44,023 nt of DNA from an uncultured Clostridia bacterium (lineage in GTDB: Bacteria; Bacillota; Clostridia; Christensenellales; UBA1242), in contig CANBAL010000009.1 in the NCBI GenBank assembly GCA_947366545.1, forward strand, positions 1-44,023. Direction: 5' to 3'. The number at the start of each line of letters is the position of its first letter. Within the stretch, counting starts at the first letter, position 1. This document shows positions 24,660-32,510 of this stretch, piece by piece. The notes below the pieces were generated by a model that made no database searches, was not told the DNA's origin, and saw only the letters and a program-made list of their open reading frames with translations. The translations under genes were made by a program, and so were the position numbers.

Positions 24660-27137
24660 TTACTTCTTTGCAATTCCTTTCTCCATGAGCTTAATAAGAT
24701 CATCAAGTTTCTTGTTGGTGTCTTCTGTTTTCTTAAGCTGCTCTTGACCAAGTTTATCACCAGTCTTAGGGGCTGGATCCTTACTTCCTGCATTGCCATA
24801 ACCAGTAAATACACCTGCAAGTGAATCCACAAATCTTCCTCTTGCAATCCTGCTCTGCTCACGACGGGTGTCAAGTTCTTTCTGCGTTGTTGCGGCTTCA
24901 CGAGCCTCACCATAAACTCCGTCAATTTTGCCCTTATCATCAAGTTTGTAGTTTGTTGCTCTTCCAAAGGTTCCAATAAGTCCGCTAAGATTCAATCCGA
25001 CATCCTTCATGCCATCTTTAAGTCCCTTCATAATCGCACCGCCAAGTGCTCTTGCGTCGTTTGCAACCATTTGTTTTTCCATATCAGGCACATACTTACC
25101 ATCTTTATCCATATAGTTTGAAGTACGGATGGCCTCCATATTTGCTTTAGCTTGATCTCTAATTGCTTCTTGTCCATCTCTTGCTTGAATAATTTTCCAT
25201 TGACGATCTGTATAACCTTTTTGATCAGAAATCTTCTTCTGTGCTCTTGCATCAGCTATATCAGCAAACGAATCATCCTTAAGCATTTCTTCCTGCATTT
25301 GTTGTCTTATGAATGCATCTCTGTCTGCACCAGTCAAACCTTTTGCATCAGCCATTCTGTCTGCTTTTCGTACTTTGGCAGCATTGGCAGAATCTCCCAT
25401 ATAATTATTTACATGATCCTGTAATTTTAGTTCTGCAATAGCTTGATTATTAAAAGCAGCATCCGCTTTATCTCCATACAATAGATCATCCGCCAAGTCT
25501 ATCTTATGCTGAGCCTTACCCATCTTATTTTGCTCTTGATTAGCTTTATTCTTAGCTCTTGCCATTCGAAGCCCTTTCTCAGCCGCACCAAAAGCCATAC
25601 CCATCCCGGGAATAAATTTTCCTACTTTCATTGCTACATTTGCTGCGGCCAACGCTCCACCAATAGCTTTGCCGCCGACTTCTTTAATACCAGCCTTGGC
25701 GTCATCGCCTGTCTTCACTGCATCGGCTCCACCAATAAGTCCTGATAGGAACCCTATAAAAGCTTTTACCATACTAAGTCCCGCAATAACAATCAACAAG
25801 TTCATAATGTAGTCCATTATAGTAATGTTGAAGAATTGTATATTACTTAAGTAAGGTAGCAACAAGAAGAAAAGATTAATCCCCACTACAGCACCAAAAG
25901 CCATAAGTACTTGTTGCATAAATTCTCCACGCCACTTTTTAAATGCACCAAATTCGTCAAGTGGAGCAAGCCCAAGCAGTGCTGGATAAATTAAGAATAG
26001 TGCTGCCGACTTAATGATACGGGTAATAAGCCCTAAAATAATACTTACCATCAAGCCAAACAAAACTATAACCGCCGCACCAGCTATTATAAAATTGAAA
26101 GACCATAAATCATAATAATACCAAACAAATCCGACATTATACTTCGTAAATGAATATACGAAACTACCCGCAACAACAAATGATGGCGTGGTCGCTACTT
26201 CAATAGCGAGTTGCATAGGATTGTAAATAACCTCTAATGCTGTCCACTTACTTGAATCCAACCTCAAATTGTTTGCAAAGGCATAATCTATTTGATATGC
26301 AATCCATTCCCGCTTGTCTTGTCCGGCAGGAATATTATTTTTACCAAAAATATCAAAGTCATAATAGTAACCAAGTTCAGGACCAAAATATGACACAACG
26401 CCATCCAGTATTCCCGCGGTATAATCTGTTGTTCCTCGGTCCGGATTATATCTACCCGTTCTCATTCGGTTAGCGTCGCGTGCAGCAGTCTTGAAAATCA
26501 ACCCCGAAAATGTTTCTCGATTTGTTCCCGCCCCCGCACTAAAAATATCGAAGTTGCCATAAACCTCATTACCTTTTGTATCAGTGGATGAGGTAAATAC
26601 ATTATTGTACTGGGCGCCGTAGATTCCCTCCAATGTCTCTGCGGATGTGCTTGCGGATGTGATATTATCCAAAGTTCTAAGTAAAAATGTAGAAAGCCAA
26701 AAACCTGCTATAACAACCACTGGTACGATGGCGAAGGTAAGCACAGATTTGATAGCAGTGTAGATATATGTAACAGGATTTGTTTTTCCAGAATCTTCGT
26801 TGTAGTGTGATTTGATGATTGCAAACATGGTTGTAAGAACAAGCACGATTGCACCGAAAATTACAAGTGACCAAAAAGTAGTAGTAAGGGCGGAGTATGC
26901 TGGAGCGTTTTCGCCAATACCCAAAATTCCCATGATAAATTCAAGTACAGGGTCGGTATTTTTAATGGCTTCACCGTCAACATAATACACATCAAGGCCA
27001 GCAAGTTTTCTAAATACTAATTGAAGGGCATCCAAGACGCTGGCAATCGCCGTGTAAATAAAATACATACACTTAGGAATATAACTTAAAAAGCCAGTAA
27101 TATAATCCCACATTGCCCAACTTAATTGAGATATCAC
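24660..27137 (-). CDS. VirB6/TrbL-like T4SS (ICE-type) integral membrane protein
   Basis: Multiple TM segments (WSLVIFGAIVLVLTTMFAII, LTFAIVPVVVIAGFWLSTFLL, LIYPALLGLAPLDEFGAFKKWR...) then a long hydrophilic Ala/Lys-rich tail; GTG start after AGGAGG. Confidence 0.72.
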   Translation of the reverse strand: MISQLSWAMWDYITGFLSYIPKCMYFIYTAIASVLDALQLVFRKLAGLDVYYVDGEAIKNTDPVLEFIMGILGIGENAPAYSALTTTFWSLVIFGAIVLVLTTMFAIIKSHYNEDSGKTNPVTYIYTAIKSVLTFAIVPVVVIAGFWLSTFLLRTLDNITSASTSAETLEGIYGAQYNNVFTSSTDTKGNEVYGNFDIFSAGAGTNRETFSGLIFKTAARDANRMRTGRYNPDRGTTDYTAGILDGVVSYFGPELGYYYDFDIFGKNNIPAGQDKREWIAYQIDYAFANNLRLDSSKWTALEVIYNPMQLAIEVATTPSFVVAGSFVYSFTKYNVGFVWYYYDLWSFNFIIAGAAVIVLFGLMVSIILGLITRIIKSAALFLIYPALLGLAPLDEFGAFKKWRGEFMQQVLMAFGAVVGINLFFLLLPYLSNIQFFNITIMDYIMNLLIVIAGLSMVKAFIGFLSGLIGGADAVKTGDDAKAGIKEVGGKAIGGALAAANVAMKVGKFIPGMGMAFGAAEKGLRMARAKNKANQEQNKMGKAQHKIDLADDLLYGDKADAAFNNQAIAELKLQDHVNNYMGDSANAAKVRKADRMADAKGLTGADRDAFIRQQMQEEMLKDDSFADIADARAQKKISDQKGYTDRQWKIIQARDGQEAIRDQAKANMEAIRTSNYMDKDGKYVPDMEKQMVANDARALGGAIMKGLKDGMKDVGLNLSGLIGTFGRATNYKLDDKGKIDGVYGEAREAATTQKELDTRREQSRIARGRFVDSLAGVFTGYGNAGSKDPAPKTGDKLGQEQLKKTEDTNKKLDDLIKLMEKGIAKK

Positions 27138-27234
27138 CTTTGCCCTCCTTTATATTATCATTTACATTATAACAAATTAAATTACAAAAAACAACATATT
27201 TCAAAAAAGAAATTATACTAAGCCTATAAAAAAT

Positions 27235-27258
27235 TAGGCATTTTTTCCAAAATGCCTA
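27235..27258 (-). terminator. Terminator after rsmA
   Basis: TAGGCATTTT-ggaa-AAAATGCCTA then T run on the minus strand. Confidence 0.8.
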
Positions 27259-27262
27259 TCAT

Positions 27263-28042
27263 TTATCTTAGCTGATTATAAATCTCAACAAATTCATTGA
27301 TATCAAGTTGCTCAGCACGCTTTTTTAAGGTGCTTTCATCCAATTTTTCCTGCAACGTTTTTTTATCATACACCTGCGAAAGATTGTTTGAAAGCGTTTT
27401 TCTTCTCATGGCAAAAGCAGCCTTGATCATCCTAGAAAATTTGTTTTTATCTATTCCATAATACTTATCTTTCTCAATATCAATTCTCACAATAGCTGAA
27501 TCAACATTTGGCACAGGATAAAACATATTGCGATTTACCTCTCGCATTATGCGAGCCTGTCCATAAAAGGCAATCATAACCGAAAGAATACCATAGTCCT
27601 TCCCGCCTTTAGGCGAAACAATCCTCTCTGCCACCTCTTTCTGCACCATAATGGTCATAGAAATAATCTTCTCACTTTCTTCCAAAAACTTAAAAATTAG
27701 TGGCGTAGTGATATAGTAAGGCAGGTTTGCCACAAGCTTATACTCGCCTTCAAAATGCCCTTCAATTTTTTCCAGTTTTTCTTTGAGTGCATCACCAAAA
27801 ACAAATTCTACATTTGTTAAATTTAATGCCTTGAGTGTGCCTTCAAGCTCCTTGTCTATCTCGTAACTTACAACCTTCTTAGCATATGCCGATAAACTCG
27901 TTGTCAGTGCTCCTGCCCCCGCACCGATTTCCAGAACCTCGTCCTCCATTGTGACGCCAGCATCCCTAACAATCGCATTAAGAAGGTTTTTGTCTGTTAA
28001 AAAGTTTTGTCCAAACTTTTTCTTAAAATTGTGTCCCGTCAT
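27263..28042 (-). CDS. rsmA: 16S rRNA (adenine1518/1519-N6)-dimethyltransferase
   Basis: KKFGQNFLTDKNLL, EIGAGAGALT, NLPYYITTPL. Confidence 0.96.
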   Translation of the reverse strand: MTGHNFKKKFGQNFLTDKNLLNAIVRDAGVTMEDEVLEIGAGAGALTTSLSAYAKKVVSYEIDKELEGTLKALNLTNVEFVFGDALKEKLEKIEGHFEGEYKLVANLPYYITTPLIFKFLEESEKIISMTIMVQKEVAERIVSPKGGKDYGILSVMIAFYGQARIMREVNRNMFYPVPNVDSAIVRIDIEKDKYYGIDKNKFSRMIKAAFAMRRKTLSNNLSQVYDKKTLQEKLDESTLKKRAEQLDINEFVEIYNQLR

Positions 28043-28806
28043 AAGCCAAACAATCTCCTTGCATTTTCTGTGGTGTGCTTTGCAACATCGCTGACCTCTA
28101 TACCTTTAAGCGAGGCTATCTTCTCTGCAATCAAAGGTATGTATGCTGGCTGGTTGAGTTTTCCACGATTTGGCTCTGGTGCAAGGTATGGGCAGTCAGT
28201 TTCAAGCAAAAGTCTGTCAAGCGGAACAAAAGGCACCACCTCTTGAAGTTTTCTACCATTTTTAAAGGTGACAACACCGCCTACCGAAATATGTAAACCT
28301 AGTGCAAGTACCAGACGCGCACTCTCTAAACTTTCACTAAAGCAATGAAAGGTGCCACCATATTCTAGCAAGTTCTTATTTTCTTGCAAAAGTTCCAGCA
28401 TATCACCCACCGCATTACGGCAATGTATAACAATAGGCAGTTTTAATTTGTGTGCAAGAAAAAGCTGCTCTAAAAACACTTTTTTCTGAACATTTTTATC
28501 AGGGCAGCCCTCCATGTATTCAAGTCCTATTTCGCCAATGCCTACCACCTTTTTATTTTCTGCCAATTTTTCTAGCGTTTTTAAATAGTCTTTTTCTACC
28601 CTTCCTGCATCTTGTGGATGAACACCTATGGTTGCATACACCCCCTCATATTTCTCCGCTACCGCTATTGCCTTATACGCGGTTTCAATGTCGCTTGCAG
28701 AACATATAATTTTCTTCACATTCATATCACTTGCATACTTCACTATTTCATCTAGCATGCCATCAAACCTTTCATTGTATAAATGTGCGTGAGTATCAAT
28801 AAACAT
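28039..28806 (-). CDS. tatD: TatD-family DNase
   Basis: MFIDTHAHL, IGEIGLEY, VIHCRNA, LLETDCPYLAPEPNRG. Confidence 0.96.
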   Translation of the reverse strand: MFIDTHAHLYNERFDGMLDEIVKYASDMNVKKIICSASDIETAYKAIAVAEKYEGVYATIGVHPQDAGRVEKDYLKTLEKLAENKKVVGIGEIGLEYMEGCPDKNVQKKVFLEQLFLAHKLKLPIVIHCRNAVGDMLELLQENKNLLEYGGTFHCFSESLESARLVLALGLHISVGGVVTFKNGRKLQEVVPFVPLDRLLLETDCPYLAPEPNRGKLNQPAYIPLIAEKIASLKGIEVSDVAKHTTENARRLFGL

Positions 28807-28908
28807 TCTTTTCTCCTAAAAAAATATTAGCAAACACTCGCCTTAAAAGTCAAATAAATCGTGGACATGGCCCCTTCTAAATGCTTGTCCACAAGCATAT
28901 ATTACAGC

Positions 28909-29475
28909 ATGAACAAGATTTGGCTTTTTATGATAATAAGTTCAATGTGTTTTTTATTGTGGTCAAGCCCTGCGACCATAGTTTCAACAATGGTAGAAGC
29001 ATCCAGCGGCGCCTTAAAACTCTCGATAGACCTTTGCGCAGTTTATGCGGTGTGGCTTGGAGTGCTTGAACTTGTAGATGCAAGCGGACTAGGTGAAAAA
29101 CTTGCCAAACTACTTCATCCGCTTATCAAAAAACTGTTTAAAATTGATAATAACGAAATTGAAAAAATGATAGCACTTAACATGTCGGCGAATATGCTGG
29201 GGCTTGGCAATGCTGCAACCCCTATGGGTATCAACGCAATGAAGGCCCTTGATGATGGCTCTGGCGTAGCCACCACCGCCATGATTATGCTTATAGTGAT
29301 AAATGCAACCTCAATCCAACTTTTGCCAAGCACTGTAATCGGTCTTCGTGCCTCCGCAGGCAGCAGTGCGCCCGCTGATATAATTTTTCCAACAATCCTT
29401 GCCACCGCTGTAACCTCAATTTGTGGAGTATGCCTTGTAAAACTTTTTAGTAAAATTAAGCGGAGGAAGAAATGA
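28909..29475 (+). CDS. spmA: spore maturation protein A-like
   Basis: VWLGVLELVDASGL, NMLGLGNAATPMG, NATSIQLLPSTVIGLR. Confidence 0.9.
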   Translation: MNKIWLFMIISSMCFLLWSSPATIVSTMVEASSGALKLSIDLCAVYAVWLGVLELVDASGLGEKLAKLLHPLIKKLFKIDNNEIEKMIALNMSANMLGLGNAATPMGINAMKALDDGSGVATTAMIMLIVINATSIQLLPSTVIGLRASAGSSAPADIIFPTILATAVTSICGVCLVKLFSKIKRRKK

Positions 29476-29978
29476 GTGCATACATTATTCCAGTCCTCTT
29501 TGTGACTCTGTTTAGTTATTGCTACATTAAAAAAATAAACACCTATGACACTTTCGTCAAAGGTGCAAAAAAATCTATTTCCCTTGTGGTTGATATTTTC
29601 CCTTTTATTGCAACCATTATGATAGCCGTAGCTTTACTTCGTGCAAGCGGAATCACCGCGATACTTGCTGGCTGGCTTTCGCCAGTATTCAATTTGTTAG
29701 GTATACCACCCGAGCTTATCGAGCTTGTTCTCCTCCGCCCTTTCACAGGTGCTGGCAGTTATGGCCTTCTTGAAAGCGTGCTACTCCAGTATGGCCCCGA
29801 TTCATATATTTCTCGATGTGCCTCTGTGATTCTTGGCTGTAGCGAAACAATCTTTTATGTTGCCACTGTCTACTTTTCACAAACAAAAGTCAAAAAACTT
29901 TTATACGCAATCCCTGTTGCTTTGATTTGCGCCCTTGTAGGTTCAATAGTCGCATGTCTTCTGTGCAGGGTTATATAA
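29472..29978 (+). CDS. spmB: spore maturation protein B-like
   Basis: FPFIATIMIAVALLRASG, RPFTGAGSYGLL, CSETIFYVATVYF; overlaps spmA by 4 nt. Confidence 0.9.
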   Translation: MSAYIIPVLFVTLFSYCYIKKINTYDTFVKGAKKSISLVVDIFPFIATIMIAVALLRASGITAILAGWLSPVFNLLGIPPELIELVLLRPFTGAGSYGLLESVLLQYGPDSYISRCASVILGCSETIFYVATVYFSQTKVKKLLYAIPVALICALVGSIVACLLCRVI

Positions 29979-30720
29979 AATTTCTTGTCTTCAACTTTTC
30001 TAAAAACTCGCCGTCTTGTTTATTAGTAACAAGGTTTGGAAGCACTTTTACTCCCGCTTTTCCACCTTTAACCGCCTCAATGACAACTAAAACCACTTTC
30101 CCTTTCCCGTTTTCAGTAAAAAACATAGTCTTAGGTTGCAAGTCGTGTTTTATTAATGTAGAAATTAATTCCCCGCTTCGCTCTGCTGAATAAACAAGAT
30201 AAAGCCTTCCTCCAAATTTAAGGATGCCGCTTGCCACTTCGCACAATTCGTCAATCTTTAAAAGGTTGTCATGTCGCGCCTTTTCTCGAACACTGTTCTC
30301 TCCACCTTTTTTACTTTCTTTCATATATGGAGGATTTGAAAATACAACATCGACGCTTACTTTTTTAATATATTTGCAGTAATTTTGCACTTTATCTTCA
30401 ATAATTTCTATTTTTTCTTGTAAATTATTCAGTTTTATGTTACGCCTTGCAAGGTCTGCTAACTGAGCATCAACCTCAAACGCCTTTATAGATTTAAACT
30501 GATTTTTTGCACTAGCAAGAATAGAAATTACCCCACATCCAGCACCAATTTCTACCGCATTTTCATACTTTTTTATTTTTAAAAAGTTTGCAAGTATTAC
30601 GCTATCCGAAGTAAAAGTATAAAGACTTTTATTCTGTATAATTTTCAAGCCTTTACACTCAAGATCTTCTATTCTTTCATTTTTACCTGTCTGCTCTAAA
30701 TTTAATATCTTTGAGGTCAT
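29971..30720 (-). CDS. trmN6: TrmN6/YfiC-like tRNA adenine methyltransferase
   Basis: EIGAGCGVISILAS, VVFSNPPYMK; downstream of ricT. Confidence 0.88.
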   Translation of the reverse strand: MTSKILNLEQTGKNERIEDLECKGLKIIQNKSLYTFTSDSVILANFLKIKKYENAVEIGAGCGVISILASAKNQFKSIKAFEVDAQLADLARRNIKLNNLQEKIEIIEDKVQNYCKYIKKVSVDVVFSNPPYMKESKKGGENSVREKARHDNLLKIDELCEVASGILKFGGRLYLVYSAERSGELISTLIKHDLQPKTMFFTENGKGKVVLVVIEAVKGGKAGVKVLPNLVTNKQDGEFLEKLKTRNFI

Positions 30721-31501
30721 AATTTTTTATTTCCACCGTATTGTCACTTTCAAATTTAACATTCACCGTCTTTCGAAGTAGATCGCAGTAAACAACCTTT
30801 CCTTCGCCGTCTCTGGTCTTAACAAAACTGTTCACCTTTGGCATTTCCTTTAAAACCTCTACATAGTAATTATTTTCATAACCTAGGCAGCATAAAAGTT
30901 TTCCACAAAGCCCGCTAATACTGTTAGGATTTAAAGACAACCCTTGATTTTTTGCCATTTTGATTGAAACATGGTCATTTATTCCTAATCCTTGATGACA
31001 ACAACAGGTCTTGCCGCAAGGCCCAATCCCCCCTAAAATTCGTGAGGCATCTCGAGGCCCAATCTGCCTTAACTCCACCCTCATTTTATACTTTTCAGCC
31101 AGTTTTTTTACAAGGTCGCGGAAATCAACCCTGTTTTCAGCGGTGAAATTAATGGTAAGTTTGCTACCATTATAATTGCCTTCCACAGATACCACCTTCA
31201 TCTCAAGTCCGCTTTTTGCAATAAGTTCCTTGATTTCTGGCAAAAGTTCTGCCGCCTTTTTATCGTTTAAAAAGGCTTCTTCCACCTCTTCTTTTGTCGC
31301 CACCTTCAATACATTTTTTAAAGAATCTTGAAGAGAAGATGCATCAACCTCTTCCTTTTCTTTTACTATTTTTACTATGTCTTTCCCCTTTTCAGTATCA
31401 ACGATAACATAGTCGCCCTTTTTTAGTTCAAAACCATTAGGACTGAAATAGTAATCGTTATTTCCATGCAAAAATCTAGCACTAACAACCTCTATCTGCA
31501 T
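30683..31501 (-). CDS. ricT: PSP1-domain protein RicT/YaaT
   Basis: RQIGPRDASRILGGIGPCGKTCCCHQ, GLCGKLLCCLGYEN. Confidence 0.95.
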   Translation of the reverse strand: MQIEVVSARFLHGNNDYYFSPNGFELKKGDYVIVDTEKGKDIVKIVKEKEEVDASSLQDSLKNVLKVATKEEVEEAFLNDKKAAELLPEIKELIAKSGLEMKVVSVEGNYNGSKLTINFTAENRVDFRDLVKKLAEKYKMRVELRQIGPRDASRILGGIGPCGKTCCCHQGLGINDHVSIKMAKNQGLSLNPNSISGLCGKLLCCLGYENNYYVEVLKEMPKVNSFVKTRDGEGKVVYCDLLRKTVNVKFESDNTVEIKNYDLKDIKFRADR

Positions 31502-32439
31502 ATGTATTTAACCTCCAATATATTCAGTAGTAAATTCTCCATTCCTAGTGTCATGTTGACATTAAATTGTTTTTCCTTGTTCACCTTGTCAATTAGCCCA
31601 GCTATTTCACATAGGGCGCGAAGCGTGTAATCGCCCAGCACAGCATTCAAATCATCCATGAAAGGTCGAAGTTTTACAAGTTCACTTTTTCCGCCCTTAA
31701 TTTTTATTAAATCCTCGACGATTAGTGTAAAAATATCTAAAATTAATTGAATCTCGCTTTTATATGATAAAAGTTTTTTTGAGTATTCTAACACTTGTTT
31801 GCTGTTTTTCATCTTGGTAAATACAGACAAGCAGTCTTGACACAAAGTGTCAAAATTCTTCATTTTATTAAGGGATTGTGCCTTTCCAATTTGGCCGTCA
31901 CAACATGCAAGAATCAGCTCCTTGTTCTCTACCTTACCAAGGATGTGCTCTACCAGTTCATCGCTAAGTTTTTTTAATTCCACCTTGTTGCATCTTGATT
32001 TTATGGTAGGAAGCACTAAGCTCGTGTTAGTGCAGGTCAAAATCAAATATACATTTCGAGAAGGCTCCTCAAGTACCTTCAAAAGTTTATTTTGTGCACT
32101 TTCCATAGAGTTGTCAATATTGTTTATGATAAAAACCTTTCTGCTTGCAAAGATAGGCTTAACAAAACTTTCGTCACCAATCTCTTCACTATCAGAAACC
32201 AATAACTTTTCCTTAATAGGATAGCTTTTAAGATCTGGATGAGTGCCCGCCAATACCTTCTTGGCGTTTTCACTTTCAAAATTTATTCCTTCATCCATAA
32301 TAAGAAGTGCAGTAAGTTTAGCAAACTCTTTAAGATAAATTTCGTCCTTGCCTATAAGCATCAAAGATTTAGGGAAATCGTGGATTTCTCTTTCAAGGGC
32401 TTTAAAATCTTCTGTTTTAAGAATTTCGTCTACTAACAT
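31492..32439 (-). CDS. holB: DNA polymerase III delta' subunit
   Basis: SAQNKLLKVLEEPSRNVYLILTCTN, LPTIKSRCN; holB-ricT-trmN6 order. Confidence 0.92.
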   Translation of the reverse strand: MLVDEILKTEDFKALEREIHDFPKSLMLIGKDEIYLKEFAKLTALLIMDEGINFESENAKKVLAGTHPDLKSYPIKEKLLVSDSEEIGDESFVKPIFASRKVFIINNIDNSMESAQNKLLKVLEEPSRNVYLILTCTNTSLVLPTIKSRCNKVELKKLSDELVEHILGKVENKELILACCDGQIGKAQSLNKMKNFDTLCQDCLSVFTKMKNSKQVLEYSKKLLSYKSEIQLILDIFTLIVEDLIKIKGGKSELVKLRPFMDDLNAVLGDYTLRALCEIAGLIDKVNKEKQFNVNMTLGMENLLLNILEVKYICR

Positions 32440-32445
32440 GAGTAT

Positions 32446-32451
32446 ATTTTA
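32446..32451 (-). promoter_or_regulatory. Predicted leaderless extended -10 of holB
   Basis: (TGA)TAAAAT-ATACTC-ATG; -10 ends 6 nt before ATG; weak -35 TTTATT. Confidence 0.6.
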
Positions 32452-32489
32452 TCATAATTCTTTAATTAAATAAAGCACAAGTAAAAGAA

Positions 32490-32510
32490 AAACCACAATT
32501 TATGTGGTTT
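32490..32510 (-). terminator. Terminator overlapping the cation ATPase stop
   Basis: AAACCACA-attta-TGTGGTTT. Confidence 0.7.
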
